Assembly (NCBI RefSeq): GCF_902500225.1 | Contig: NZ_LR722657.1 | Coordinates: 1-64,000, forward strand | DNA: 64,000 bases | Direction of reading: 5' to 3' | From: Buttiauxella massiliensis | GTDB lineage: Bacteria > Pseudomonadota > Gammaproteobacteria > Enterobacterales > Enterobacteriaceae | Shown here: positions 50,013 through 61,250 of the stretch, piece by piece | How positions within the stretch are numbered: the stretch's first letter is position 1 | Layout of the letters: every line of letters starts with the position of its first letter | The notes under the pieces: model-generated | The model's input: the letters and a program-made list of their open reading frames with translations, nothing else | Databases searched by the model: none | What the model was told of the DNA's origin: nothing | Translations under genes and position numbers: made by a program

Positions 50013-50372
50013 TTAACCTTGTTTCAATTTGAGCGCTAATGATAGTGCATTCTGACAGTTCTGATCATGGGGGAAGATCACATCAGGCTTTAATTGCTGA
50101 CGGTTATGTCCATGTAACTGTGACACGGGCTGTGGGCGGGCGAAAATAGTCAGACCTTTCATCATTAAACTGTCGCGAACGTTTTGCTGTTCGTCAAAAG
50201 CCAGAGCAATCACAACACGAGGTTTGAAACGGCCGGACGAGCGGCCAATCCCAACGTGGCCCTGTTTACACAATTGGTCGAAAGCACGATTGAAGTTGCG
50301 AATTTGCCAGCCACCCAAAATGAGTTGGCTTAGCCAGGCGATGACCGCGAGAGCGATAAGTGCATTAACCAT
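50013..50372 (-). CDS. srlM: Glucitol operon activator GutM (SrlM)
   Basis: Small 119-residue protein that activates the sorbitol operon in E. coli. The N-terminus is a hydrophobic segment (NALIALAVIAWLSQLILGG) followed by a conserved soluble part (WQIRNFNRAFDQLCKQGHVGIGRSSGRFKPRVV). There is no recognised DNA-binding domain, so how it activates is unclear. It is separated from srlD by a REP element. Confidence 0.94.
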   Translation of the reverse strand: MVNALIALAVIAWLSQLILGGWQIRNFNRAFDQLCKQGHVGIGRSSGRFKPRVVIALAFDEQQNVRDSLMMKGLTIFARPQPVSQLHGHNRQQLKPDVIFPHDQNCQNALSLALKLKQG

Positions 50373-50390
50373 GGATTCTCCTGAAAGTAT

Positions 50391-50419
50391 TGGTGGATGT
50401 CGCTTACGCTAATCCACCC
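50391..50419. repeat. REP palindrome between srlD and gutM
   Basis: Arms tggtggat / atccaccc around gtcgcttacgcta; almost identical to the REP that overlaps the garK stop. It lies between the transport/enzyme genes and the regulatory genes of the srl operon, where it may lower expression of the downstream part. Confidence 0.75.
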
Positions 50420-50452
50420 TATAACTGCTGTTCTCCGGGGGAATTGGGAGAG

Positions 50453-51232
50453 TTAGAACATCACCTGCCCGCCGGTCACATTGATAGATTGCCCGGTGCA
50501 GTACGACGCTTTTTCGCTGGCATAAAACAGCAGCGTATTAAGCACATCCTGGTAGTCGCAACCGCGTTTGAGGGGCACTTTGTCGACGTAATACTGTTCG
50601 ACCTCGTCGGCTGCAATGCCAAGCTTTTGCGCATATTGCGGCAATAACGATTGAAACATTGGGGATTTCAAAAGGTTGCCGAGCATCAATGAGTGAACGG
50701 TAATCCCGTACTCCGCCAGATCCAGCGCCAGAGATTGTGTCAGCCCCACACCGCCAAACTTGGCCGCGCTGTAACCGGAGTTATGTTTGCTGCCCACTTT
50801 GCCCGATTTAGAATTGATCTGGATGATGCGGCCTTTGATGTTGTCGCGGATCATTAAGCGTGAGAACTCTCTGGCGCACAGGAAGTAGCCCACCAAATTC
50901 ACCTGTAGCGAGCGGTCGAAATCGCCTAGCGCAAAATCACCAATAAATGCTGCTTTGGCAATGCCTGCGCTATACACCAGCAAATCGACCTGGCCAAAAA
51001 TCTCATCGACTCCCTGCGCAAGGACCGTCACACTTTGTTCGCTCGTCGCATCTGAACCGAATCCCCAGGCCATTCCTGCACCGTATTGTTCGTTAATCTC
51101 CTGTGCCACGCGGGCCGCTTTTTCACTCTGAATGTCTACTACGGCTACTTTGTAACCTTCCTGAGCAAGCCCATGGCAGAGAAACGCCCCGAGCGTTTGC
51201 CCTCCACCGATGACAACGGCAACTTGATTCAT
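50453..51232 (-). CDS. srlD: Sorbitol-6-phosphate 2-dehydrogenase
   Basis: Oxidises D-sorbitol 6-phosphate to fructose 6-phosphate with NAD. The 259-residue short-chain dehydrogenase has VIGGGQTLGAFL (cofactor loop), DIQSEKAAR (Asp for NAD), the catalytic Ser in IIQINSKSGK and GYSAAKFGG (Tyr, Lys). The chosen ATG gives MNQVAVVIGGG as in E. coli; the frame extends five codons upstream. It is the fourth gene in the srlA-E-B-D order. Confidence 0.97.
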   Translation of the reverse strand: MNQVAVVIGGGQTLGAFLCHGLAQEGYKVAVVDIQSEKAARVAQEINEQYGAGMAWGFGSDATSEQSVTVLAQGVDEIFGQVDLLVYSAGIAKAAFIGDFALGDFDRSLQVNLVGYFLCAREFSRLMIRDNIKGRIIQINSKSGKVGSKHNSGYSAAKFGGVGLTQSLALDLAEYGITVHSLMLGNLLKSPMFQSLLPQYAQKLGIAADEVEQYYVDKVPLKRGCDYQDVLNTLLFYASEKASYCTGQSINVTGGQVMF

Positions 51233-51251
51233 ATTTAACTCCTTCAATGAC

Positions 51252-51614
51252 TTATGCGAAAAATGTTAACCGGCAACCGGGTTCAATTCCCTCTGGTAGC
51301 GGGCCTTTTACGTGAACGGTGCCGGGGTATTCCGGCAAAACTCCGCCATCAAAACGCAGGGTGATATGCCCTAATTCCTGTAAATTTTGCTGGGCAACAT
51401 CACCCACTGCGGTGACGTCGTAATGCTGACCGTTGAGTTCAAAGCTAATGCCGGGGCGCAAGGTGCCAGTTAGTGGCCCGGGATTATGGATAAAGCAGAA
51501 ATCCTGAATATCCGCAGGCGCACCTTCCCGGAAGGTAATCAGCATGTTGTCTTCCAGCGCTTCACGGGCGTGTTGGCCAATATGAGTGATGGTGGTCATA
51601 TAAATAGTCTGCAT
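51252..51614 (-). CDS. srlB: PTS sorbitol-specific EIIA component
   Basis: Carries phosphate from HPr to the sorbitol EIIB domain. The 120-residue protein is a PTS EIIA(Gut) with MLITFREGAPADIQDFCFIHNPG, the likely phospho-His in that last stretch, and AVGDVAQQNLQELGHITLRFDGG. It is more diverged from E. coli than its neighbours, but the fold-defining stretches are kept. It is nine bases from srlE. Confidence 0.95.
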   Translation of the reverse strand: MQTIYMTTITHIGQHAREALEDNMLITFREGAPADIQDFCFIHNPGPLTGTLRPGISFELNGQHYDVTAVGDVAQQNLQELGHITLRFDGGVLPEYPGTVHVKGPLPEGIEPGCRLTFFA

Positions 51615-51622
51615 TGTGGCTC

Positions 51623-52588
51623 CTATTGATAGATAAAACCGGATACCAGCCAGGCAATCAATACCGTTGGAGCACCCGTTAAAAAACGGCCAACCAGCAC
51701 AGACGGCACGCCGACACGAACGGTATCCTGGCGGGCTTCAGCCAAAGAAAGGCCAACGGGAATAAAATCGCAGGCGGCCTGGGCGTTAATGGCAAACAGC
51801 GCTGGTAGGGCCAAATGTGGCGGAATATGTCCCTGACCAATTTGTACGCCGATAAGCACACCAATGACTTGAGCGATAACTGCGCCAGGTCCCAGGAAAG
51901 GGGATAGCAGCGGGAATGAACATATAAGAGCCAGAGTGATTAGCCCTATTGGGTTATTCGCTAATGGAGCCAGGCCGTGAGCGATCCAGTCGCCAAGCCC
52001 TGAAGCTATGATGATGCCAATCAGTGCGGAAACGAATGCCATAAAAGGCAGAATAGTTTTCAGTACTGTGTCGATGGTGTCGCGCCCGGCCTGGAATAAA
52101 ACGGCCACTGCGGAACCCATTCCCATGCCTACTTTTGCCAACAAGCCATCACTCTGTTCGGTGATTTTTTTGCTGGTGTCGTAATCACGCATGGGGGCCT
52201 TTTCTGCAACCTGTGACTCACTGTTTTCCCAACGGATGTTTTCTTCCCGGACCGCCGAGACATAAATATCTTCAACGATGTACTGCGCCATCGGGCCTGA
52301 TTTACCGGTGGCATGAATATTAATGGTGGGAATACGGCGTTTTGGGTACAGCCCGCAGCGTAAAGTGCCGCCGCAGTCGATCACTGCCACGGCAATTTCC
52401 GCTTCCGGTGGCTCACCTTCTTTAAAGGCATCCACGGCTTCCCAACCCGTCATTTCACTGAGTTTGTCGATTATTGCCGGACGTGTGCCAGCGGTGATAT
52501 AGACGATCTTTTTCCCCGATTCGACCGGCAGAATCAACGGGCCACCCCAACCACCTTGGCCTTTTTCAATACGAATGCTTTGAGTCAT
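51623..52588 (-). CDS. srlE: PTS sorbitol-specific EIIBC component
   Basis: Combined EIIB and C-terminal half of the sorbitol permease. In the 321-residue protein the N-terminal cytoplasmic domain (about 1-160) carries the phospho-Cys in [14 protein letters not shown]. The rest is hydrophobic with four to five membrane segments ([23 protein letters not shown] and others). It works with SrlA, which supplies the other half of the EIIC channel. Confidence 0.96.
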   Translation of the reverse strand: MTQSIRIEKGQGGWGGPLILPVESGKKIVYITAGTRPAIIDKLSEMTGWEAVDAFKEGEPPEAEIAVAVIDCGGTLRCGLYPKRRIPTINIHATGKSGPMAQYIVEDIYVSAVREENIRWENSESQVAEKAPMRDYDTSKKITEQSDGLLAKVGMGMGSAVAVLFQAGRDTIDTVLKTILPFMAFVSALIGIIIASGLGDWIAHGLAPLANNPIGLITLALICSFPLLSPFLGPGAVIAQVIGVLIGVQIGQGHIPPHLALPALFAINAQAACDFIPVGLSLAEARQDTVRVGVPSVLVGRFLTGAPTVLIAWLVSGFIYQ

Positions 52589-52597
52589 GATTTTTCC

Positions 52598-53170
<573 letters not shown>

Positions 53171-53318
53171 TCACTGTTGTACTCAGTGGCGATTAATAAT
53201 AATCACTTTGAAACATTAAAAGATGTTATTTGGATCTCATTGTGAAATATAAATCGATCGATTTGAAAGATTTTGTGATGGCGGGGTTTGTGATTTACAA
53301 AATGATAAGCGTGGTTTA

Positions 53319-53333
53319 TGTTATGTTATAACA
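53319..53333. promoter_or_regulatory. Zur-box-like palindrome TGTTAT-GTT-ATAACA
   Basis: Perfect 6-3-6 inverted repeat within an AT-rich context. It fits what I recall of the enterobacterial Zur consensus (ATGTTATA…TATAACAT). It lies 27 bp before the first possible start codon of the metal ABC operon, where Zur repression would be expected. Confidence 0.6.
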
Positions 53334-53359
53334 AATCAAGTTAAATGGTTTATCCCGCA

Positions 53360-53473
53360 ATGCTTCCTATACGGACACTATTCACAGTGGCTGCGCCTGT
53401 ACGATTTTGCGCGGTCTTAATTCTGCTGGCTGGGTTATGGCTGGCTATTCGCTGGGCGATAGCACTGCCATGA
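53360..53473 (+). CDS. Possible 37-residue single-TM membrane peptide at the head of the zinc ABC operon
   Basis: A short open frame starts MLPIRTLFTVAAPVRF and continues as one strongly hydrophobic segment (VLILLAGLWLAIRWAI) before stopping at TGA. Its stop overlaps the ATG of the ABC ATPase as ATGA, the usual sign of translational coupling. The ribosome site is weak (no clear Shine-Dalgarno). If real, the peptide would be a one-pass inner-membrane protein with a positively charged N-terminus. I know no family for it. It may instead be a leader that only serves coupling, or a chance frame. Confidence 0.45.
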   Translation: MLPIRTLFTVAAPVRFCAVLILLAGLWLAIRWAIALP

Positions 53474-54162
53474 TCTCGCTAAATCAGCTAGTACTGGGTT
53501 ATCAGGGAAGGGCAGTGACATCGCCATTAACCGGCCATATTGTGAAAGGCAGTATGACGGCCATCATCGGTGCCAATGGCACAGGGAAATCGACCCTTCT
53601 CAAGACGATCCTGAAGTTACAGTCGCCCGTTTCTGGGCAATTGTCTTTTACTGAGGGGCGTCCACGTATTGCATGGCTGCCACAACTTGCCGAAATGGAA
53701 AGGCAGTTTCCTACCACGGTTTACGATGTGGTTTGCATGGGAGCATGGCCCGCTCGAGGTCTGTTTTCCTCGTTGAATCGCCAAATCCGTCTGCGGGTAG
53801 CCGATGCCATTGAGCGTGTTGGTCTTACTACATTGAGCAAGCAACCCATCGAAACGCTTTCCGGCGGCCAGTTTCAAAGAATGCTATTTGCACGCCTGTT
53901 GGTCCAAAACGCGCCATTAGTATTGCTTGATGAGCCTTTTACCGGCGTTGATTCACAAACCAGTGATTTTTTGATGACGCTTATCTGCCAGATGCATCAG
54001 GCGGGCCAGACAGTTATGGCGGTGCTGCACGATAACGAGCTCGTTAGCAGACACTTCCCGCAGGTTTTGTTGCTCACGCAAGACCATTTCCATTGGGGCG
54101 ATACCGCTGAAGTACTGCCCCATTACTGCAAATCAAGTATCAATCTGGCGTTATCCGCATGA
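53470..54162 (+). CDS. Metal (zinc-type) ABC transporter ATP-binding protein
   Basis: ATPase of a cluster A-I metal importer. From the ATG used here it has 230 residues: Walker A GANGTGKST, Q-loop region WLPQLAEMERQFP, signature LSGGQFQRMLFAR, Walker B LVLLDEPFTGVD and the H-loop in AVLHDNEL. In-frame upstream initiation (TTG about 21 codons earlier) would add a segment without ABC similarity. It overlaps the permease start by 4 bp. Neither ZnuC nor SitB can be assigned with certainty; the substrate-binding protein points to zinc. Confidence 0.88.
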   Translation: MISLNQLVLGYQGRAVTSPLTGHIVKGSMTAIIGANGTGKSTLLKTILKLQSPVSGQLSFTEGRPRIAWLPQLAEMERQFPTTVYDVVCMGAWPARGLFSSLNRQIRLRVADAIERVGLTTLSKQPIETLSGGQFQRMLFARLLVQNAPLVLLDEPFTGVDSQTSDFLMTLICQMHQAGQTVMAVLHDNELVSRHFPQVLLLTQDHFHWGDTAEVLPHYCKSSINLALSA

Positions 54163-55043
54163 TTTATCACTTCTTCTTTGAACCGTTTATTGCTTATGGC
54201 TTTATGCGACGCGCACTCGTCGCCTGCCTTGCACTATCGATAAGCACAGCCCCACTGGGGATCTTTTTACTTTTACGACGTATGAGTCTGGTGGGGGATG
54301 CACTGTCTCACGCCATTTTGCCTGGCGTTGCTGTGGGGTATTTACTGGCTGGTATGTCGTTGGTTGCGATGGGGATTGGCGGCTTTGTTGCGGGTGTGCT
54401 GGTGGCGCTAATTTCAGGACTTGTCAGTTCGCGCACCAATCTTAAAGAGGATGCCAGTTTTGCCGGTTTTTATCTTGGCTCGCTGGCGTTGGGGGTCACG
54501 CTGATTTCATTACGTGGTTCCAGTGTTGATCTACTTCATCTTCTATTTGGTTCTATTCTGGCGGTGGATAGCCAGTCAACAATCTTTGTTGGCGTGATAG
54601 CCAGCGTGACGTTGCTTATTCTGGCCGGTTTATATCGTGGACTGGTGATGGAAACTTTCGACCGCAGCTTTTTACAGGTCAATAATCGCCTGGCTCCTCA
54701 TCTTATTCACGGTGTATTTCTCGCGTTGTTGGTACTTAATTTAGTCGCCGGGTTTCAAATCCTCGGGACCCTAATGTCTGTCGGTCTAATGATGCTTCCC
54801 GCTGTTTCGGCACGCTGCTGGGCGAAAACCCTGCCAGGGGCGATGTTCATCGCTATTGTCTGCGGTTTGTTGTCGGCCTGGATTGGGCTTGCATGGTCTT
54901 TTGCCGCCGCATTGCCAGCGGGCCCTGCCATTGTTCTTACGGCAAGCGTCGGCTTCTTTATCTCGATTCTTTTTGGTTCGCGCAGCGGGCTGGTTCGTAG
55001 CCTTTGTCGAGGCTTGATAACAACAAGCAAGGGGAATAAATGA
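54159..55043 (+). CDS. Metal (zinc-type) ABC transporter permease
   Basis: Inner-membrane channel subunit of the ABC-3 family (ZnuB/TroC/SitC type). The 294-residue protein has about eight to nine hydrophobic segments and the family stretches LLRRMSLVGDALSHAILPGVAVGYLLAG and FQILGTLMSVGLMMLPAVSARCWA. It begins within the ATPase stop (ATGA) and overlaps the binding-protein start, so all three are one translational unit. Confidence 0.9.
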   Translation: MIYHFFFEPFIAYGFMRRALVACLALSISTAPLGIFLLLRRMSLVGDALSHAILPGVAVGYLLAGMSLVAMGIGGFVAGVLVALISGLVSSRTNLKEDASFAGFYLGSLALGVTLISLRGSSVDLLHLLFGSILAVDSQSTIFVGVIASVTLLILAGLYRGLVMETFDRSFLQVNNRLAPHLIHGVFLALLVLNLVAGFQILGTLMSVGLMMLPAVSARCWAKTLPGAMFIAIVCGLLSAWIGLAWSFAAALPAGPAIVLTASVGFFISILFGSRSGLVRSLCRGLITTSKGNK

Positions 55044-55918
55044 AACGTTTTGGGATGATGGTGTCATTGGTGTTGGCGTGTTCAAGCCAGGCTGCATTGG
55101 CGAAAAACCTCAATGTGGTTGCCAGTTTTACCGTATTGGCAGATATGGCAAAACAAGTAGGTGGTGAGCATGTCACGGTGAAAAGTCTGGTGGGGCCAGA
55201 TGGCGACCCACATAGCTTTGAACCGTCACCGCAAGACAGCGTGGCGTTAAGCAAAGCAGATGTGGTTATCGTAAGCGGGCTGGGAATGGAAGGGTGGATG
55301 GACCGGCTGGTCAGCGCATCAGGCTATAAAGGTAAGGTGATTGTTGCTTCCGACGGTATTTCTACGCGCAAGATGATCGATGACGGTAAACAAATTACCG
55401 ATCCTCACGCCTGGAATAGCGCTGAAAATGGCGCAATCTACGCACAAAATATTACCAGGGCGCTGGTGGCTGCGGACCCGGAAGATGCAGAGGCAATCAA
55501 CGACACTGGTTCCGAGTATGTTATCCGCCTGAAACTGCTCGATAGTTGGGCGAAGACGCGCTTTGAAGCTATTCCGAAATCAAAGCGTAAAGTGCTTACC
55601 AGTCATGATGCATTTGGCTACTTTGGCCAGGAGTATGGCGTGACTTTCATGGCGCCAGTGGGCTTCTCGACCGAAGCGGAAGCTAATGCCAGTGACGTTG
55701 CTGGGCTAATTAAGCAGCTCAAAGAACAACACATCAAAACTTACTTTATAGAAAATCAGACTGACCCTCGGTTGGTAAAACAAATTGCCGCTGCGAGTGA
55801 TGCCCAACCGGGTGGCGAACTATATCCAGAAGCGTTATCAGCCGCAAACGGGCCAGCCAGCACTTACGAGATAGCGTTTAAGCACAATGTGGATGCTATC
55901 GCTAACAGCATGAAGTGA
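55040..55918 (+). CDS. Zinc-type ABC transporter periplasmic binding protein
   Basis: Cluster A-I solute-binding protein of 292 residues with a signal peptide cleaved after about residue 21 (ACSSQAALA). Predicted metal ligands are His58 (GDPHSFEP), His123 (DPHAWNS), His189 (TSHDAFGYF) and Glu264 (LYPEALS). Three His plus an acid is the zinc pattern; manganese binders usually have Glu at the third place. It lacks the His-rich loop of ZnuA, so it resembles AztC-like proteins. With a Zur-like box upstream, a second zinc uptake system is likely. Confidence 0.85.
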   Translation: MKRFGMMVSLVLACSSQAALAKNLNVVASFTVLADMAKQVGGEHVTVKSLVGPDGDPHSFEPSPQDSVALSKADVVIVSGLGMEGWMDRLVSASGYKGKVIVASDGISTRKMIDDGKQITDPHAWNSAENGAIYAQNITRALVAADPEDAEAINDTGSEYVIRLKLLDSWAKTRFEAIPKSKRKVLTSHDAFGYFGQEYGVTFMAPVGFSTEAEANASDVAGLIKQLKEQHIKTYFIENQTDPRLVKQIAAASDAQPGGELYPEALSAANGPASTYEIAFKHNVDAIANSMK

Positions 55919-55922
55919 TTTA

Positions 55923-55953
55923 ACCGGCCAGCATTCGCTGGCCGTTCTTTTTT
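55923..55953 (+). terminator. Intrinsic terminator after the zinc ABC operon
   Basis: Stem CGGCCAGC / GCTGGCCG with loop ATTC and a TTCTTTTTT tail. Confidence 0.9.
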
Positions 55954-56046
55954 CTGGAAGTGCCTCGAGTTATCTAATGTAATCCTCTGCAAGAGCGGTT
56001 AAGTGCTATCGTGTAGCCCTGCGCTATGTCTACAATCGGAGCCAAC

Positions 56047-56556
56047 ATGACAGATAAAACATTGCGTCAATTAAGTCACCAGGTCGGCGAAGCACTCGGG
56101 CATCTCGGTGCGACCGTTACTACAGCAGAATCTTGCACCGGTGGTTGGATTGCCAAAGTGATTACTGATGTTTCAGGCAGTTCCGCCTGGTTTGAACGCG
56201 GTTTTGTTACCTACAGTAATGAGGCTAAGCACCAAATGATTGGTGTTGATAGCGGAACGCTGGAAACTCATGGTGCAGTTAGCGAAGCCGTGGTGCGTGA
56301 AATGGCACAAGGTGCACTTTATGCGGCCGCTGCGGATTACGCGGTAGCTGTCAGTGGTATTGCCGGGCCCAATGGCGGTAGTGAAGAAAAACCTGTCGGA
56401 ACGGTGTGGTTTGGTTTCGCTTCAAAACTTGATGGTACCATCGCCAACTGCCAGATTTTTGCAGGTGGCCGTGATGCCGTTCGACGCCAGGCCACTGAAT
56501 ATGCGCTGCAAACCCTGTGGGAAGAATTTCTCAAAAATAAACTTGATACTGTATGA
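56047..56556 (+). CDS. pncC: Nicotinamide-nucleotide amidohydrolase PncC
   Basis: Deamidates NMN to nicotinate mononucleotide and recycles NAD breakdown products. The 169-residue CinA-C-type protein has TTAESCTGGWIAKVITDVSGSS, with the catalytic Ser in the first part, then FVTYSNEAKHQMIGV, SGIAGPNGGSEEKPVGTVWFGF and GRDAVRRQATEYAL. The ATG chosen gives MTDKTLRQLS with GGAGCC upstream. The recA promoter and SOS box overlap its last codons, as in E. coli. Confidence 0.97.
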   Translation: MTDKTLRQLSHQVGEALGHLGATVTTAESCTGGWIAKVITDVSGSSAWFERGFVTYSNEAKHQMIGVDSGTLETHGAVSEAVVREMAQGALYAAAADYAVAVSGIAGPNGGSEEKPVGTVWFGFASKLDGTIANCQIFAGGRDAVRRQATEYALQTLWEEFLKNKLDTV

Positions 56557-56570
56557 CCATACAGTATAAT
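56543..56570 (+). promoter_or_regulatory. recA promoter with LexA (SOS) box
   Basis: TTGATA (-35) and TATAAT (-10) are separated by 16 bp, with the SOS box TACTGTATGACCATACAGTA lying across the spacer (56547-56566). It differs from the E. coli recA operator by one central base as I recall it. LexA bound here blocks RNA polymerase until RecA filaments trigger LexA cleavage. Confidence 0.95.
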
Positions 56571-56594
56571 TGGCACAACAAAACAGCATAGTAA

Positions 56595-57704
<1,110 letters not shown>

Positions 57705-57709
57705 ATCCC

Positions 57710-57740
57710 ATAAGGGCTGCTACGGCAGCCCTTATTTGTT
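57710..57740 (+). terminator. Terminator between recA and recX
   Basis: Stem TAAGGGCTGC / GCAGCCCTTA with loop TACG-like centre and TTTGTTT tail. In E. coli the equivalent terminator lets a fraction of transcripts through to recX. Confidence 0.88.
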
Positions 57741-57779
57741 TCTGCCTTACTCCATTTTCTTTTAAACAGGTTATCCGCT

Positions 57780-58277
57780 ATGCCTGCCGAATCTACTTCC
57801 CGCCGCAGTCCTTATTCCCGCTTATTAGACAAAGCCACTCGTATCCTGGCGATGCGCGATCACAGTGAACAAGAACTTCGCCGTAAACTCGCGACACAGC
57901 CTACGTTTCCCGGAAAACCAAGATCTGAAGAAGACCCATTCACACCTGAAGATATCGAAAAAGTCATTGCCTGGTGTTATGAACACCGCTGGTTGGACGA
58001 TGCTCAATTTGCCTCACGTTTTATCGCAAGCCGCAGCCGCAAAGGTTATGGCCCGCAACGTATCCGCCAGGAATTGCAGGGCAAAGGTATCGCGCGTGAT
58101 CTGAGCGAAGCCGCAATGGAAAATTGCGAAATAGACTGGCAAGAGATGGCTCGAGACATTGCCGAGCGAAAATTTGGCGAGCAACTTCCGACAGAATGGA
58201 AAGAGCGAGCTAAAGTGCAGCGTTATCTTCAGTATCGTGGCTTCTATATGGAAGACATCCAGGCTGTTTATTCTTGA
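57780..58277 (+). CDS. recX: Regulatory protein RecX
   Basis: Caps RecA filaments and limits recombination and coprotease activity. The 165-residue protein is built of three-helix repeats: [60 protein letters not shown] and the C-terminal [19 protein letters not shown]. It is co-directional with recA and reached by read-through. An ERIC element begins at its stop codon. Confidence 0.97.
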   Translation: MPAESTSRRSPYSRLLDKATRILAMRDHSEQELRRKLATQPTFPGKPRSEEDPFTPEDIEKVIAWCYEHRWLDDAQFASRFIASRSRKGYGPQRIRQELQGKGIARDLSEAAMENCEIDWQEMARDIAERKFGEQLPTEWKERAKVQRYLQYRGFYMEDIQAVYS

Positions 58278-58404
58278 TATACCCTTCATACTTAAAGTTG
58301 CCTCGGCGTTAGCTTCACTCGTTCACCCGAATCACTTACTGGAGTAAGCTCATCGGGATTTTCTCGCTTGCCGCCTTGACGCAACTTTAATTATTTTGGG
58401 TATA
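58277..58404 (+). repeat. ERIC element, copy 6, between recX and alaS
   Basis: Full-length copy bounded by atataccc and gggtata, with the core acccgaatcacttactggagtaagctcatcgggat and arms cttaaagttgc / gcaactttaa. The arms are complementary here, giving a long hairpin. Confidence 0.92.
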
Positions 58405-58566
58405 AAAACCGAAATTTTTCCGATTAGGCATACACGGGATTTTACTTCCCTCATAAGAAAACTTATCTTATTCCCACTTTTTCCAGGTAAACAGGTCAAG
58501 ACCAAAGCAACAAAATTGGCTATGACCGGTTTGCTAACTCCTCGTTAGCTTGATTTCAGGATAATT

Positions 58567-61194
58567 ATGAGCAAGAGCACCGCTGAGATCCGTCAGGCGT
58601 TTCTCGATTTTTTCCATAGTAAAGGTCACCAGGTTGTAGCGAGTAGCTCCCTGGTTCCGAATAACGATCCTACTTTGCTGTTTACCAATGCCGGGATGAA
58701 TCAGTTCAAGGATGTTTTCCTTGGTCTCGACAAGCGTAACTATTCCCGTGCAACAACGTCTCAACGTTGTGTCCGCGCCGGTGGTAAGCACAATGATCTG
58801 GAAAACGTCGGTTACACTGCCCGTCACCATACTTTCTTTGAAATGCTGGGTAACTTCAGCTTCGGTGATTACTTCAAACATGATGCCATTAACTTCGCAT
58901 GGGAATTATTGACCGGCGAACAGTGGTTTAATCTGCCAAAAGATCGTCTTTGGGTCACTGTTTACGAGACTGACGACGAAGCGTTTGAAATCTGGGAAAA
59001 AGAAGTTGGTGTGCCACGCGAGCGCATTATTCGCATTGGCGATAATAAAGGTGCTGCATATGCATCTGACAACTTCTGGCAAATGGGTGATACCGGCCCA
59101 TGCGGCCCATGTACCGAAATCTTTTTCGACCACGGCGACCATATTTGGGGCGGCCCTCCGGGCAGCCCGGAAGAAGATGGCGACCGCTATATCGAGATCT
59201 GGAACCTGGTCTTCATGCAGTTCAACCGTCAGCAGGATGGCACAATGCTGCCATTGCCTAAGCCGTCGGTTGATACCGGTATGGGTCTGGAGCGTATTGC
59301 TGCTGTTCTGCAACACGTTAACTCCAACTATGAAATCGACTTGTTCAGCAAGCTGATTCAGTCTGTTGCCAAAGTGACTGGTGCAACCGACCTGACCAGC
59401 AAATCGCTGCGTGTTATTGCTGACCATATTCGTTCTTGCGCATTCCTTGTTTCTGATGGCGTTACTCCGTCGAACGAAGGCCGTGGCTACGTGCTACGCC
59501 GCATCATTCGTCGTGCAATCCGTCATGGCAACATGTTGGGTGCGAAAGAAACCTTCTTCTACAAACTGGTTGGCCCATTAGTAGAAGTCATGGGTGCAGC
59601 GGGTGAAGAACTGCATCGTCAGCAAGCGCTGGTTGAACAAGTTCTGAAAACCGAAGAAGAGCAGTTTGCACGTACGCTTGAGCGTGGCCTGGCATTGCTG
59701 GATGAAGAACTGGCTAATCTGAAGGGTGATACTCTGGATGGCGAAACCGCTTTCCGTCTGTATGACACCTACGGTTTCCCGGTTGACCTGACGGCGGATG
59801 TTTGCCGTGAGCGTAACCTGAAAGTTGATGAAGCAGGCTTTGAAGCTGCGATGGAAGAACAACGCCGTCGTGCGCGTGAGTCCAGCGGTTTCAGCGCTGA
59901 CTACAACAATATGATCCGCGTTGATTCAGCCACAGCGTTTAAAGGTTACGACCACACTGATTTAACTGCTAAAGTCACCGCGCTATTTGTTGATGGCAAA
60001 GCTGTTGAACAAATTACTGCCGGTCAAGAAGCTGTTGTGGTGCTCAATGAGACCCCATTCTATGCGGAGTCTGGCGGCCAGGTCGGTGATAAAGGCGCGA
60101 TTAAGGGTAACGGCATAGACTTTGCTGTTAACGATACGCAGAAATATGGTCAGGCGATCGGTCATCTGGGCAAGCTCGTTTCTGGTGTTGTGAAAGTGGG
60201 CGATAGCGTAAAAGCTGAAGTTGATGAAGAGCGCCGTTCGCGTATTCGTCTGAACCACTCTGCAACTCACTTGCTGCACGCAGCACTGCGTCAGGTACTT
60301 GGCACGCATGTCGCGCAGAAAGGTTCTTTGGTTAACGATAAAGGCCTGCGTTTTGACTTCTCTCATTTTGAGGGAATGAAACCTGCAGAAGTGCGTGCGG
60401 TTGAAGATATCGTCAATGCGCAGATTCGTCGCAACCTGCCAATCGAAACCAACGTCATGGATCTGGAAGCTGCTAAAGCTAAAGGTGCAATGGCGCTGTT
60501 TGGTGAGAAATATGATGACCATGTGCGCGTGCTCAGCATGGGTGATTTCTCAACTGAACTGTGTGGTGGTATTCACGCAAATCGCACTGGTGATATTGGC
60601 CTGTTCCGTATTGTTGCGGAATCCGGTACTGCTGCGGGCGTACGTCGTATCGAAGCTGTGACAGGTGAAGGTGCGTTGGCAAACCTGCATGCGCAGAGCG
60701 AACAACTACAGGATATTGCTCAACTGCTTAAAGGTGACAGCCTGAACCTGAACGAGAAAGTGCGTTCGGTACTGGAGCGTACCCGTCAGCTTGAAAAAGA
60801 GTTGCAGCAGTTGAAAGAACAGCAGGCTGTGCAGGAAAGTGCAAACCTTTCCAGCAAAGCTGTCGATGTAAAAGGCGTGAAACTCCTCGTGAGTGAGCTC
60901 GCCAACGTCGAACCGAAGATGTTGCGTACTATGGTTGATGATCTGAAAAATCAGCTGGGTTCGGCAATCATCGTTCTGGCGACGGTATCAGAAGGTAAAG
61001 TTTCTCTGATTGTGGGTGTCTCTAAAGATGTGACCGACCGTGTGAAAGCGGGGGAGCTGATTGGGGTTATCGCTCAGCAAGTCGGAGGCAAAGGGGGCGG
61101 TCGTCCAGATATGGCTCAGGCAGGTGGTACAGACACGGCGGCATTGCCTGGTGCTCTGGCCGGTGTTGAAGCCTGGGTCGCGGCTAAGCTCTAA
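58567..61194 (+). CDS. alaS: Alanine--tRNA ligase
   Basis: Charges tRNA-Ala. In the 875-residue protein the class II catalytic core comes first (about 1-250: [52 protein letters not shown]), then the tRNA-recognition domain. The editing domain follows with zinc ligands ([16 protein letters not shown] and [13 protein letters not shown]). The C-Ala domain (about 700-875) has a coiled coil and ends [15 protein letters not shown]…. Length is that of the E. coli enzyme (876) within one residue. It is followed by a terminator and csrA. Confidence 0.98.
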   Translation: MSKSTAEIRQAFLDFFHSKGHQVVASSSLVPNNDPTLLFTNAGMNQFKDVFLGLDKRNYSRATTSQRCVRAGGKHNDLENVGYTARHHTFFEMLGNFSFGDYFKHDAINFAWELLTGEQWFNLPKDRLWVTVYETDDEAFEIWEKEVGVPRERIIRIGDNKGAAYASDNFWQMGDTGPCGPCTEIFFDHGDHIWGGPPGSPEEDGDRYIEIWNLVFMQFNRQQDGTMLPLPKPSVDTGMGLERIAAVLQHVNSNYEIDLFSKLIQSVAKVTGATDLTSKSLRVIADHIRSCAFLVSDGVTPSNEGRGYVLRRIIRRAIRHGNMLGAKETFFYKLVGPLVEVMGAAGEELHRQQALVEQVLKTEEEQFARTLERGLALLDEELANLKGDTLDGETAFRLYDTYGFPVDLTADVCRERNLKVDEAGFEAAMEEQRRRARESSGFSADYNNMIRVDSATAFKGYDHTDLTAKVTALFVDGKAVEQITAGQEAVVVLNETPFYAESGGQVGDKGAIKGNGIDFAVNDTQKYGQAIGHLGKLVSGVVKVGDSVKAEVDEERRSRIRLNHSATHLLHAALRQVLGTHVAQKGSLVNDKGLRFDFSHFEGMKPAEVRAVEDIVNAQIRRNLPIETNVMDLEAAKAKGAMALFGEKYDDHVRVLSMGDFSTELCGGIHANRTGDIGLFRIVAESGTAAGVRRIEAVTGEGALANLHAQSEQLQDIAQLLKGDSLNLNEKVRSVLERTRQLEKELQQLKEQQAVQESANLSSKAVDVKGVKLLVSELANVEPKMLRTMVDDLKNQLGSAIIVLATVSEGKVSLIVGVSKDVTDRVKAGELIGVIAQQVGGKGGGRPDMAQAGGTDTAALPGALAGVEAWVAAKL

Positions 61195-61216
61195 GTAAAA
61201 AAATAAAGTGCAGACA

Positions 61217-61250
61217 GACGCCATAACTCATTCAGGTTATGGCGTCTTCT
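61217..61250 (+). terminator. Intrinsic terminator after alaS
   Basis: Stem GACGCCATAAC / GTTATGGCGTC with an eight-base loop and TTCTT tail. Confidence 0.85.

Noticed and set aside
53287-53303. tttgtgatttacaaaat as a CRP site for the srl operon
   Set aside because: It matches only one TGTGA half and the spacing to the second half is wrong. CRP control of srl is known in E. coli, but I cannot place the site here.
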